Source of the DNA: a virus
Length of the DNA stretch: 36,641 nucleotides
IMG/VR virus record: IMGVR_UViG_3300044225_002348
Coordinates: 1-36,641 of that record
Reading direction: 5' to 3' (one strand)
Part shown: positions 5,914 through 13,022 of the stretch, piece by piece
Position numbering within the stretch: the first letter of the stretch is position 1
How the letters are laid out: each line of letters opens with the position of its first letter
Notes under the pieces: generated by a model
What the model saw: the letters and a program-made list of their open reading frames with translations, nothing else
The model's database searches: none
Told to the model about the DNA's origin: nothing
Program-made: the position numbers and the translations under genes

Positions 5914-7032
5914 ATGGAAATAGATGTAAGCCAATATTCCTCACGTGCTAAGGAAGGCAAAGCCTCTTGGTGCGTTGACACTCGCTCTCTGGTAAACAAT
6001 GGCAAGCAGGAATTTTTCAAAACCAAGGCCGAGGCCAAGGCCTATGCTAAGCACGTTGCAGCCGAGATCAACCCGGCCAGCTCACAGGCCTGGGACTGGA
6101 CCTTTAAGCAGCTGTGCGACAGCTACCTTGCTCACGTACAACAAGAGTTTGACGATGGCGAGATCAAGCGCTCTAACATGCTGGAGAAAAAACGCCACGC
6201 TAGATGCTTTGTTAAGCTAACGCTAGATAACCACAAGCTCACTAGCTACAAGGTGCGTGACCTTACCGCCGGCCAGATCAAGTTGCAGCTGATGAACCAG
6301 CTGAAGAAAAACCGCACAATCAAGACAGTCAAAAACATCATGGGCAATGTACGCCTGATGTTTGATCACGCGATTGATTCTGGTTGTCGTAACAGCAACC
6401 CGGCTCTCGGCGTCAAGGCCAAGGGCGCTAAGGGCGCCGGTAAAGGCTTGGCAGTCAAACCTAACGAAAGCATGATTGACAATGTCATCGCGCATATGAC
6501 GCCTGCATGGCAGCTGCGCGCTGAGTTTGCAGCGACTACTGGATTGCGCCAGGGCGAGCAGCGCGCTCTCTTGTGGGCTGACCTTGTTGACCATGACTTT
6601 AAAAAGGTTGATGTCAACAAAGCAGTCGAGCACCGGGCTGGCGTTGGCGATACAAAGACGCCGGCTGGTAAGCGTAAGGTTCCACTGAAGCCAGACGTAG
6701 CCAAGAAAATGAAAGAGCTGTGGATGGCCGAGGGCCGGCCTATGAAAGGCCTGGTGTTCCCGTCACGCACAGGGCATGTGCTATCAGACAGTAGGTTCCT
6801 GCCGGCCATACACGCTGCCTGCGATGCAGCTGGCGTTGCGCGCATCAGGTGGCACGATCTGCGCCACTACTACGCCTCTAAGCTCTTGCAGAAATTCCCT
6901 GGTGACTGGTGGACTGTCACCAACCTGATGGGCCATGAGAGCATCAAGACAACCACAGAAATTTATGGGCATTGGCTTGAAGATGAAGCCCGTGACCAAG
7001 AGATCGCTGATAAGATGTGGGGGCCTTCCTAA
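5914..7032 (+). CDS. int: Tyrosine-recombinase integrase
   Basis: A 372-residue site-specific recombinase that would insert the phage into the host tRNA gene by the attachment site just upstream. It has an N-terminal arm-binding region (about 1-60), a SAM-like core-binding domain (about 65-165) and the catalytic domain with Arg212 (TTGLRQGEQ), Lys248 (DTKTPAGKRK), His314 and Arg317 (WHDLRHYYAS), His341 (LMGHESIKTT) and the nucleophile Tyr351 (EIYGHW). All catalytic residues are present, so it should be active. ATG 5914 has AAGGG eight bases upstream. The stop overlaps the start of the next gene, so the two are coupled. Confidence 0.95.
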   Translation: MEIDVSQYSSRAKEGKASWCVDTRSLVNNGKQEFFKTKAEAKAYAKHVAAEINPASSQAWDWTFKQLCDSYLAHVQQEFDDGEIKRSNMLEKKRHARCFVKLTLDNHKLTSYKVRDLTAGQIKLQLMNQLKKNRTIKTVKNIMGNVRLMFDHAIDSGCRNSNPALGVKAKGAKGAGKGLAVKPNESMIDNVIAHMTPAWQLRAEFAATTGLRQGEQRALLWADLVDHDFKKVDVNKAVEHRAGVGDTKTPAGKRKVPLKPDVAKKMKELWMAEGRPMKGLVFPSRTGHVLSDSRFLPAIHAACDAAGVARIRWHDLRHYYASKLLQKFPGDWWTVTNLMGHESIKTTTEIYGHWLEDEARDQEIADKMWGPS

Positions 7033-7445
7033 TGGAAACGCGCCTCATAGAAAAGTACCGTGTTGGGGGGGATATCAAAACCCTCGGCGCGCACGAAACC
7101 AGGTGGCAGTTTGGCAACCATGAGATCCGCGTAAGGGTGCGGCGCGGCAACTGGCAGTATTACATGAACGCCAATTCCAGAATATCTGGCTGGAATGGGC
7201 GCAGCTTGGCAGACTTTCCAGAATGGCTGGATGTTCGCTGTCCTACCATGACAGAAGAGCAGCTGCCTGCAGTAGAAGAGTGGATGCGCCAAGAGCTCAC
7301 AGACGACAACGATACCAGAACTTTTGAGGTTTCTAACAAACGCTATTTACCGCGCAGAAAAGAGTTTGTCGGCCAACCGTCTAGGCACTGGCTGCCTGAG
7401 TGCGACAGAGGAAAACCAAATAGAGTGCAAAGCTGGACAGACTAA
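7032..7445 (+). CDS. Hypothetical protein coupled to integrase
   Basis: A 137-residue protein starting at ATG 7032, one base inside the integrase stop. It is rich in Trp and Arg (RWQFGNHEIRVRVRRGNWQYY, SGWNGRSLADFPEWLDVRCP) and ends in a basic, low-order tail. No known domain is recognised. Coupling with the integrase suggests a role in integration, excision control or early lysogeny, but this is inference only. Confidence 0.6.
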   Translation: METRLIEKYRVGGDIKTLGAHETRWQFGNHEIRVRVRRGNWQYYMNANSRISGWNGRSLADFPEWLDVRCPTMTEEQLPAVEEWMRQELTDDNDTRTFEVSNKRYLPRRKEFVGQPSRHWLPECDRGKPNRVQSWTD

Positions 7446-7450
7446 TGAGC

Positions 7451-7503
7451 GGGGGAGCAAAAGTAGGCCATTTTATGTACTGGCCGGGCAAACTTGCTCC
7501 CCC
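7451..7503. other. Nested inverted repeat between convergent operons
   Basis: GGGGGAGCAA (7451-7460) is perfectly complementary to TTGCTCCCCC (7494-7503), and inside it GGCCA (7466-7470) pairs with TGGCC (7481-7485). It lies in the 106-bp gap where the integrase transcript and the leftward operon meet. There is no T-run after it, so it may be a bidirectional terminator, a structured RNA or a binding site. Nothing else is visible in the gap. Confidence 0.6.
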
Positions 7504-7551
7504 TATGGCGCGCTGTCGCTGATACAGAAACTACACGCGCCAATCTAAAAA

Positions 7552-7749
7552 TTAATCGTCATCAAACATTGCCGGGCCAAACTCGGACTGCAGCGTGTCA
7601 CGTTTTAGATACCAGCTGCGCCCAATATGCACGACAGGCAAATCCATTGCCTTGACCAGGCGGCGCGTCCTTTGCTGAGCCGCTTTGTGGTCGTCACCCC
7701 AGAGCACACGGCTGGCCTCAGCAACGGTATATAAATATTTACCATCCAT
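7552..7749 (-). CDS. Small winged-helix protein, excisionase candidate
   Basis: A 65-residue protein with a MerR/excisionase-like helix-turn-helix: YLYTVAEASRVLWG at the start, a basic recognition region (QQRTRRLVKAM) and the wing VVHIGRSWYLKRDTLQ. Proteins of this size and fold act as recombination directionality factors or small DNA binders. It is the last gene of the leftward operon, facing the integrase. A transcription-regulator role is an equal alternative. The gene starts inside the end of the preceding one (about 11 bases overlap). Confidence 0.6.
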   Translation of the reverse strand: MDGKYLYTVAEASRVLWGDDHKAAQQRTRRLVKAMDLPVVHIGRSWYLKRDTLQSEFGPAMFDDD

Positions 7750-8095
7750 TACCGCCTACCTCTTGCCGCTGTTCTTGCTGCTGTTCTTTGCGCTTATTTA
7801 CGTAGACTTTGCCGGTCATAATCTTTGGCAGATTCTTGAGCTCTGTTTCACCAGGCATTTGTTTCTGGAACACAAAGCCAATCTCAACGCCGGCCTCGGC
7901 CATTTGTGCATGAAAGTCATCACAGATCTTTTGTTGCGAATCTGTCATTCGCTCATATCTGCCGGCATCGTCATCCCAATTTGTTTTAAATTGAATAAAC
8001 ATAGACGCCCGGTATTCGACCTTTTGACCAGCTGCATCCTCGGCGATCATGTTCTGCCGCAGCTTGATACTATTGTTTGAAAAATGAGCCATCAT
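7739..8095 (-). CDS. Hypothetical protein of recombination operon
   Basis: A 118-residue protein (MMAHFSNNSIKLRQNMIAEDA...) with an ordered N-terminal two thirds and a Gln/Glu-rich low-complexity tail ending GGNGW. Its start overlaps the stop of the annealing-protein candidate by four bases, so they are translated together. I do not recognise the family. A single-stranded-DNA-binding or annealing partner is conceivable from context only. A start one codon downstream is equally possible. Confidence 0.6.
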   Translation of the reverse strand: MMAHFSNNSIKLRQNMIAEDAAGQKVEYRASMFIQFKTNWDDDAGRYERMTDSQQKICDDFHAQMAEAGVEIGFVFQKQMPGETELKNLPKIMTGKVYVNKRKEQQQEQRQEVGGNGW

Positions 8096-8781
8096 CTCTC
8101 TCCATTGTTTAGTTTGTCATATTTGGCTGAGTAGTAATCTCTAAGCTCAGCAGTGAGCTCGCGGCTAAATTCATGTAGATCACCACGTTTTTTACGGGTG
8201 CGATTTGCCCAGCCTGTGCAGGCACCAATGCTATCGGCCTCATCTATCAAGCCTTTTTGCTTTGTCACCCATTGCGCCCACATATCCTCATGATCAAACG
8301 GGATCTCGTCAGATGGCGGCGGCGTTGCTGTTTCTTTTTTAGGTGCGCCCGATATATTGTCCTTGTCTGACGCTTCACGTGCCAGACGGGCCTGCTCAAT
8401 TTTGAAATCCTCGGCTTCCTCGTTTGAGTAAACATCACCAGACACCTCAATGAGCTTGAGGATCACGCGGTCTTTTGCGCGCTTCTCTGCCATAGCGTAG
8501 GGGTAGCCGTTTTTATTGTTGTACGGAGCCGCCTCGCCAATCGACCATTCGACCTTTTCGCCGAGCCGGCCAGTCACCAGCATGACGACAGTTTTTGTCT
8601 GCGCGTCACTTTCGATAACCGATGGCTCATCAAAGGTGATATTGAGGTGAGCTGCAACACGCTCCAAGGATTTGTGATTCACCACAGGCGTATTGTTTTG
8701 CGGCAAGTACCACACAGCCTCGTCCGAGGTGATGCCCATATCCTTGAACAAAGCGACCAGTTTCTCAGGAATTTTCCGCAT
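8092..8781 (-). CDS. Rad52-like single-strand annealing protein candidate
   Basis: A 229-residue protein. The N-terminal 125 residues hold the pattern W-LP...VNHKSLERVAAHLNITFDEP...VVMLVTGRLG...WSIGEAAPYNN...YPYAMAEKRAKDRVILKL, typical of a conserved family in alphaproteobacterial prophages whose fold I believe is Rad52-like; then a GDVYSNEEAEDF motif and a charged, flexible C-terminal part. Annealing proteins pair single strands made by a phage exonuclease; an exonuclease is encoded two genes upstream in the same operon, which supports the role. The fold assignment is from memory of the family, not from a catalytic motif. Confidence 0.6.
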   Translation of the reverse strand: MRKIPEKLVALFKDMGITSDEAVWYLPQNNTPVVNHKSLERVAAHLNITFDEPSVIESDAQTKTVVMLVTGRLGEKVEWSIGEAAPYNNKNGYPYAMAEKRAKDRVILKLIEVSGDVYSNEEAEDFKIEQARLAREASDKDNISGAPKKETATPPPSDEIPFDHEDMWAQWVTKQKGLIDEADSIGACTGWANRTRKKRGDLHEFSRELTAELRDYYSAKYDKLNNGER

Positions 8782-8795
8782 CAGGAATGATCTCC

Positions 8796-9161
8796 CTATT
8801 TGTCATAGATGCCCTCCAGTAGCTCGCGTCCAGCTGGGGTGATCTCCCACACAATCTCTTGCCGGCCACGATAATTGGTGGCGCGCCTGCCGCTATCGAC
8901 AGCGAGGCCCATGCGGCATAGCTCGGTGATCCTCGGCTTGACGCTATATTCATACGCCCTCACACTGCGAACAACCTGGGTACTGCTTAGGCCAGACGGG
9001 GCTGCGGCGAGGCTTTGCAGGGCTGATAGCCGTAGTCCCGTTACTTTGACTGCTATAAACTCAGCGGCCTGCCGCTCAGTATCTTTGGCGTTTTTATGCA
9101 CGTTAGGGCCAGGGTCACCGGGCCAGTCTAAAAGATCTGCTTGCATCATTTTCACTTCCAT
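8796..9161 (-). CDS. Winged-helix DNA-binding protein
   Basis: A 121-residue protein whose residues about 42-118 look like a MarR-type winged helix: GLRLSALQSLAAAPSGLSST, then SVKPRITELCRMGLAVDSG (recognition helix and wing) and a C-terminal WEITPAGRELLEGI strand-helix. It could be a transcription regulator or, in a genome with no other candidate, a replication-related DNA binder. ATG 9161 lies inside the end of the small membrane-peptide gene; ATG 9149, after GGAAG, is also possible and would give MMQADLLDWPG as the start. Confidence 0.65.
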   Translation of the reverse strand: MEVKMMQADLLDWPGDPGPNVHKNAKDTERQAAEFIAVKVTGLRLSALQSLAAAPSGLSSTQVVRSVRAYEYSVKPRITELCRMGLAVDSGRRATNYRGRQEIVWEITPAGRELLEGIYDK

Positions 9162-9268
9162 AGTGTTGGATCAGGGAAAACTAAGACGAGCATGGCGCAC
9201 ACCATTCCCATCATTAGTACGAAAAGTATTGTTGCGAAAATCTCGCGTATCCATTCCCACATTGTCAT
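9152..9268 (-). CDS. 38-residue single-span membrane peptide
   Basis: Starts MTMWEWIREIF, then a strongly hydrophobic stretch of about 22 residues (ATILFVLMMGMVCAMLVLVF) and ends PDPTLWK. The start codon overlaps the exonuclease stop (ATGA) and the stop falls inside the start region of the next gene, so translational coupling on both sides supports it as a real gene despite its size. A single-span peptide in a recombination operon is unexpected; a role in superinfection exclusion or membrane signalling is only a guess. Confidence 0.6.
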   Translation of the reverse strand: MTMWEWIREIFATILFVLMMGMVCAMLVLVFPDPTLWK

Positions 9269-10212
9269 ATCAACCCCCATGTCCTTTTGGCTTCATCCAG
9301 ATATGCCGGCGATTCGTTCCAGCACAGCAGGGACCAGTCTGGTGAGACCATGCCCAACAGCTCGTCCTTAGTGCTGGCTGCCCTGAGGATGTTTTCGGTT
9401 GTTTTGTGATAGTGCTGAATGTCTTGGACGACATCAGCGAGGAAATCGTCACGCAGCTCAGGCGCGTTATCCGGCGTGAACAGCACATAGTCAGTTGTGC
9501 TGGCATACAAGATAAAGGGTGGCTGGCGACCATTCAGAGCCCAGAAACCGGCAGCCTGGTAGACAGAGTTCATCTCCCACATGCCGGACAGTTTTTTAGG
9601 CGCTGAAACGCTACTCCACCCAGATTTTGTCTTGGCTGGCTTTGACCATTTTGTCTTGAGGTCTCCGCGCCGCACATAATCAGGGCGAGTGTTATGAGGT
9701 AATGCATTACCGGGCAGCGTATCCATCAGGGCAATCTCGCCCAGGATGCGGTTCTCCCGTGCCATAGCTTCCCGCAGGCCGGCTATGGCATTGTCTATGA
9801 CTAGCGGCAGCTCTTCTAGATATTTGCTTTTCTTAATCTCATCAGTGCCATTGTCCCAGCTGATCGGCCTATAGGCCTTTAGCTTATCTATAGCTGCCTG
9901 CTTGGCCTCTTCTACCGAGGTGGTCTTGCCTTCCTTGTCAGGCACCAGGACCATGTCAGTGGCCAGCTGCGTTGCAACGCCGGAAGCCATGTTTGCTGAG
10001 CCGGTATTGAAATACAGCGTGTCGAGGATCTCACGCGCTCTAGCGCGATCAGCCGGGTCTGCCTGTGGTGATTTGAGGATTTGGAAAGCCCAGTCAACCA
10101 ATATTCTGACGTGGGTTTTTTCGTAAATCGCTTTTGCGCGATCTTTGGATTTTGGGTTTGAGTGCCAGAAATAGTGATGCCTGGCAGACCAGTCGGGTGT
10201 TTCAAGTAACAT
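9265..10212 (-). CDS. PD-(D/E)XK exonuclease (RecB/YqaJ-like)
   Basis: A 315-residue nuclease. The active-site pattern is visible: Glu159 (LGEI), Asp178 in RPDYVRRG, then Asp184-Leu-Lys186 (GDLKTKW) and a helix with Gln219 (VYQAAGFWAL), as in RecB-, Cas4- and lambda-exonuclease-like enzymes. It would degrade one strand of double-stranded ends for recombination by the annealing candidate encoded downstream. First gene of the leftward operon, with ribosome site GGAGAGG just upstream, partly inside a small hairpin. A catalytically active enzyme is likely; substrate polarity cannot be read. Confidence 0.75.
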   Translation of the reverse strand: MLLETPDWSARHHYFWHSNPKSKDRAKAIYEKTHVRILVDWAFQILKSPQADPADRARAREILDTLYFNTGSANMASGVATQLATDMVLVPDKEGKTTSVEEAKQAAIDKLKAYRPISWDNGTDEIKKSKYLEELPLVIDNAIAGLREAMARENRILGEIALMDTLPGNALPHNTRPDYVRRGDLKTKWSKPAKTKSGWSSVSAPKKLSGMWEMNSVYQAAGFWALNGRQPPFILYASTTDYVLFTPDNAPELRDDFLADVVQDIQHYHKTTENILRAASTKDELLGMVSPDWSLLCWNESPAYLDEAKRTWGLI

Positions 10213-10218
10213 GATAAG

Positions 10219-10236
10219 CCTCTCCGTTACGAGAGA
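10219..10236 (-). promoter_or_regulatory. Hairpin covering exonuclease ribosome site
   Basis: On the minus strand CTCTC (10235-10231) can pair with GAGAG (10224-10220), which belongs to the ribosome site GGAGAGG ahead of ATG 10212. The short stem could damp translation of the exonuclease. Confidence 0.4.
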
Positions 10237-10247
10237 AGCTATATCAC

Positions 10248-10264
10248 TTTACGTAATACGTAAA
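10248..10264. promoter_or_regulatory. 17-bp perfect palindrome, operator for leftward operon
   Basis: TTTACGTAATACGTAAA is a perfect palindrome about one centre base. It lies 36 bp upstream of the exonuclease start and just after the repressor stop, where the leftward operon must have its promoter; TTTACG within it can serve as a minus-strand -35 with a weak -10 near TAGCTT. It probably binds the repressor or the Cro-like protein, though it differs from the CGTTWAACG sites. Confidence 0.6.
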
Positions 10265-10273
10265 CCCTATTTC

Positions 10274-11053
10274 TTATTTTGCCTCATTACTTATTTTTAA
10301 AAGCGTATCTGTTTCCAGATCAGCCCAGACAACCCCATGAAATTCTGGCTGCTCGATCATTACGATTCCTGGCGATGCCCATTTAATTTTTAGGTTTGTG
10401 TAATTTCCAAAATAATGCGACTCCATTGAATAGGTATTGCGGCCTGACTGGTAAAGGATGCCATAAAGCAATTCATTATTATAGGTCATTGCACAGCAAT
10501 ATTTGCCGAGCGCCCTGGCATCGACTGTGCTGGTAACAACTGGGTTTCTTGGCATCAGGCTGATCATGCCGTGCAGCCAGCTGCTTTTGTGGTCCTCTAG
10601 CCCTTTTAAATCCCAGTAGACTGCCATCATATCGTCAGCAAAATAGTCGTGCATATAAACGGCCTTGTTTGCGTATTTCTGTGATCGTCCGGTGGTCCAC
10701 ATATGTGACAAAATTAAAGGCGGGTTTTTGCCGTTATCACCACCAAGCATAATCGACCCGTGATCCTTACAATATTTTGTGGAATCCTCTTGCCATTTAT
10801 TTGCCACTGCTAGGATAGGTATTGGCGGGTTGGCAAAAAATATCTCCATTGTTTTGCATTTAAGGATTTTGGCATAATCCTCAGCATCAGACAGGCTGAT
10901 GGCGATATCGCCGGATTTATGGCGTGACAAAGTGCCGGGCTGGACACCCTTGAGCTCTGCTACCATCTGGTTTTTGAGGCCAGACTTGACCACCATTTTA
11001 TGTAAGTTATTAGGTGCCACCGAGATATCCGCGCTAGTTTGATTTGTTACCAT
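10274..11053 (-). CDS. cI-like repressor with degenerate S24-type C-terminus
   Basis: A 259-residue protein. Residues about 27-66 form a Cro/cI-type helix-turn-helix (GLKNQMVAELKGVQPGTLSR). The C-terminal half has the strand order of LexA/cI S24 domains, ending GKYCCAMTYNNELLYGIL, then SMESHYFGNYTNLKIKWA. The catalytic lysine expected in that penultimate region is not there and no convincing Ser motif is seen, so RecA-triggered self-cleavage may be lost. ATG 11053 has AAAGG upstream and is preferred over TTG 11080, which sits in the operator. Divergent from the Cro-like gene, it should maintain lysogeny. Confidence 0.72.
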   Translation of the reverse strand: MVTNQTSADISVAPNNLHKMVVKSGLKNQMVAELKGVQPGTLSRHKSGDIAISLSDAEDYAKILKCKTMEIFFANPPIPILAVANKWQEDSTKYCKDHGSIMLGGDNGKNPPLILSHMWTTGRSQKYANKAVYMHDYFADDMMAVYWDLKGLEDHKSSWLHGMISLMPRNPVVTSTVDARALGKYCCAMTYNNELLYGILYQSGRNTYSMESHYFGNYTNLKIKWASPGIVMIEQPEFHGVVWADLETDTLLKISNEAK

Positions 11054-11147
11054 TGTCGTGCCTTTGTCGTTTAACGTCAATAATCTTGTACAGTTAAATT
11101 GCTTTACGGATTAAGTCAAGTACATTACAGTCTGCTGAATATTACTT
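11054..11147. promoter_or_regulatory. cI-cro intergenic switch region
   Basis: Holds CGTTTAACGTCAATA (11068-11082), which matches the integrase-promoter site with one mismatch at the palindrome centre, so it is a likely operator. Rightward: TTGTAC (11086-11091), 17 bases, GATTAA (11109-11114) is a moderate promoter for the Cro-like gene. Leftward: TTGACT (complement of 11114-11119) is a good -35 for the repressor but its -10 is poor. Related half-sites CTTGTAC and CAAGTACAT lie in opposite orientation in the middle. Confidence 0.65.
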
Positions 11148-11375
11148 ATGCGGATTGTGTACATGCTATTGAACGACTATAGGCTTAAGAAGGGCTGGCA
11201 CTATACGGATTTAGCCCGTCTGGTTGGTGTAAAACACGCCACGATCGTGCGGCGTTGGTGCTTGCCGCATGGTGACAAGGACCGGCTGATACCTCGCGCC
11301 GACAACATGGATAAGATCATTTTGCTGACCAATGGAGAGGTCATGCCGAATGATTTTTACATGCGCCGTGACTGA
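11148..11375 (+). CDS. Cro-like helix-turn-helix protein
   Basis: A 75-residue DNA-binding protein with YRLKKGWHYTDLARLVGVKH as helices 1-3 of a helix-turn-helix and the C-terminal VMPNDFY typical of Cro/YdaS-type phage regulators. It is transcribed divergently from the repressor across a 94-bp switch and heads the rightward early operon, so it should favour the lytic state. ATG 11163 is an alternative start five codons in. The stop is overlapped by the next gene. Confidence 0.75.
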   Translation: MRIVYMLLNDYRLKKGWHYTDLARLVGVKHATIVRRWCLPHGDKDRLIPRADNMDKIILLTNGEVMPNDFYMRRD

Positions 11376-11739
11376 GGATGAGCTGCAAATCCAGGTAGCC
11401 AGCTGGTTGCCTTTCGCTTTGCCGCCGGGCTGTGTCTTTCATCATTCGCCTAACGAAGGCACCCGCCACGTTGCGTTCAAAACAAAGATCAAGCGTATGG
11501 GTACTAAGTTTGGCTGGCCTGACCTTGAGATTTTTGTCCCAGCTGATCAGTCCAGGACTGGCCTCAGCTCGGCGATATTCATTGAGCTAAAACGCATGAA
11601 GAGTGGCCGGCTCAACGACAATCAAAAGACCATGCGTGACGCCCTGCTTGATGCTGGGGCGCATTGGGGCATGGCTCGGTCACTTGATGAGGTCCATGAG
11701 ATCCTGGCGCCCCTGGTCAAGCTGAGGGCAGGGCCATGA
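11368..11739 (+). CDS. VRR-NUC family nuclease
   Basis: A 123-residue PD-(D/E)XK-type nuclease of the VRR-NUC family, common as a stand-alone phage protein and possibly cutting branched DNA. Key residues are visible: HHSPNEG with the conserved Asn-Glu, KRMGTKFGWPDLEIF with Asp52, IELKR with Glu73 and Lys75, and LNDNQKTMRDALLDAGAHWG. The GTG 11368 start gives the usual short TEDELQIQVASWL beginning and overlaps the Cro-like gene by eight bases; ATG 11332 in the same frame is possible but overlaps it by 44. Confidence 0.82.
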   Translation: MTEDELQIQVASWLPFALPPGCVFHHSPNEGTRHVAFKTKIKRMGTKFGWPDLEIFVPADQSRTGLSSAIFIELKRMKSGRLNDNQKTMRDALLDAGAHWGMARSLDEVHEILAPLVKLRAGP

Positions 11740-12113
11740 TGCGTATCTGCGATTTCAAAAATCATTACACACGCTGCAAAAAAGGCTGGGTGTACATGCC
11801 TGATGGCATGGGCTGCGTCCAGTCTGAGCTGTGTCCGAAATGCGATGGAGAGGGACAAATACCCATGAAGGATGAAGAGCAAGACGAGCTGCTGAAATCA
11901 CGCAAGCCACATGGCTACCAGTATTATCAGACATTCGCTGTGACGCTGCATGTGACATACGCCAAGAGCTACACAATCCGAGCGATGAACGATGAACACG
12001 CTATGGACATAGCCGCGCGCCGGGTTGCGAAGCGTCACAAGCACACTGACAACAAGGGCTTGGGGTTTGTAAAGGCTGTCCCCGTGGACGCCAAGCGTTT
12101 GGGCAAAGGCTAA
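11736..12113 (+). CDS. Hypothetical protein with zinc-binding cysteines
   Basis: A 125-residue protein. Its first half carries Cys5, Cys14 and a CPKCDGEGQI knuckle (about residues 33-42), the DnaJ-like CxxCxGxG pattern, so it probably binds zinc. The second half is a small alpha/beta region (YYQTFAVTLHVTYAKSYTIRA...HAMDIAARRVAKRH), which looks like a phage accessory domain of unknown role. It overlaps the nuclease stop by four bases and abuts the methyltransferase start. Confidence 0.65.
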   Translation: MMRICDFKNHYTRCKKGWVYMPDGMGCVQSELCPKCDGEGQIPMKDEEQDELLKSRKPHGYQYYQTFAVTLHVTYAKSYTIRAMNDEHAMDIAARRVAKRHKHTDNKGLGFVKAVPVDAKRLGKG

Positions 12114-12629
12114 ATGACCAGGCAGAAAGATGACTGGTATCCAACGCCTCACACAGCAATCAAGAGCCTGCTGGATGTTGAGGTGTTTGACCCTGTTATC
12201 TGGGAGCCGGCAGCTGGTGACGGGGCTATATCCAAGGTGCTGGAGCTGGCCTGCTATGAGGTCGTTAGCCAGGATCTGAACGACTATGGCTATTGTCCTG
12301 CCGGCTATGATTTTCTGATGGCGACAGAGCGTGAGGCTGACTGCCTGGTAACGAACCCCCCATATAAGCTCGCTCAGCAGTTTATCGAACATGCCATAGG
12401 GCTTGGCGTCAAGAAACATGCCTGGCTGCTGCGCTTGAGCTTCCTAGAGGGGCGGGGGCGGTTCCTGGAGCTATTTGATAATTACCCACCATCACGAATC
12501 CATGTGTTCTCTAAGCGCCTGACAATTTGGAGGGGCGGCGAGGCGCCAGCTGGCACCGGCACGACTGCATATGCGTGGTTCGTGTGGAACGCCAACTACA
12601 ACGGCGTGCCGCAGCTGGGCTGGCTATGA
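12114..12629 (+). CDS. DNA adenine-N6 methyltransferase
   Basis: A 171-residue enzyme: AdoMet-binding motif EPAAGDGAI from residue 31 and catalytic NPPY at 81-84, the marks of amino-DNA methyltransferases, with DWYPTPHTAIKSLL at the start as in phage Dam-like proteins. It would methylate adenine in phage DNA, protecting from restriction or marking DNA for packaging or expression. No partner restriction enzyme is nearby, so it is an orphan. It lacks a separate large recognition domain; its target sequence cannot be read. Confidence 0.82.
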   Translation: MTRQKDDWYPTPHTAIKSLLDVEVFDPVIWEPAAGDGAISKVLELACYEVVSQDLNDYGYCPAGYDFLMATEREADCLVTNPPYKLAQQFIEHAIGLGVKKHAWLLRLSFLEGRGRFLELFDNYPPSRIHVFSKRLTIWRGGEAPAGTGTTAYAWFVWNANYNGVPQLGWL

Positions 12630-12871
12630 AGAAAAAGAAACGCGGAAGCGCATATGCTGATTTTCTCAGGAGGCGAAACGGGCATATGCCAGCACCAAGA
12701 CAAACAGAACCAGAGCCATGTGTTGTTTGCGGCGCCATGCACCAGCTGCACATGGGAACCTGGATCATGACAGCCAACAAGGATCTGCTTTGTGCAAATG
12801 ATCGTTGCTGGCGCATTGCAGTAGAAAGGGAAAAAGATGGGAAAGCGACACAAGATGTCATGGACAGATGA
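12626..12871 (+). CDS. Small zinc-ribbon-like protein
   Basis: An 81-residue protein starting MKKKKRGSAYADFLRRR, with CVVCGAMHQ and LLCANDRCW giving two cysteine pairs that could bind zinc. ATG 12626 overlaps the methyltransferase stop by four bases, which fixes the start. Function unknown; small zinc proteins of early phage operons are often host-takeover or transcription factors. Confidence 0.65.
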   Translation: MKKKKRGSAYADFLRRRNGHMPAPRQTEPEPCVVCGAMHQLHMGTWIMTANKDLLCANDRCWRIAVEREKDGKATQDVMDR

Positions 12872-13016
12872 GCGGCGACAAGCTCAATCGGAGCGGCTCA
12901 AGAAGGCCTGGGCTGACAAAAAGGCCAGGAAGGATCTGCAGGCCTGGCACGATATTGGTGGCAAGACAGATCCCTGGTGGAAGCCCATTTTTAATTTATT
13001 CCGTAAAGGGGCTTGA
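12837..13016 (+). CDS. Small basic protein
   Basis: A 59-residue, strongly basic helical protein: MGKRHKMSWTDERRQAQSER, then KKAWADKKARKDLQ and DPWWKPIFNLFRKGA at the end. A good ribosome site (AAAGGG, six bases before ATG 12837) and a position overlapping the preceding gene by 35 bases support it over the other frame. The charge suggests DNA or RNA binding. It overlaps no recognised motif of another gene. Confidence 0.62.
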   Translation: MGKRHKMSWTDERRQAQSERLKKAWADKKARKDLQAWHDIGGKTDPWWKPIFNLFRKGA

Positions 13017-13022
13017 CAGAAA

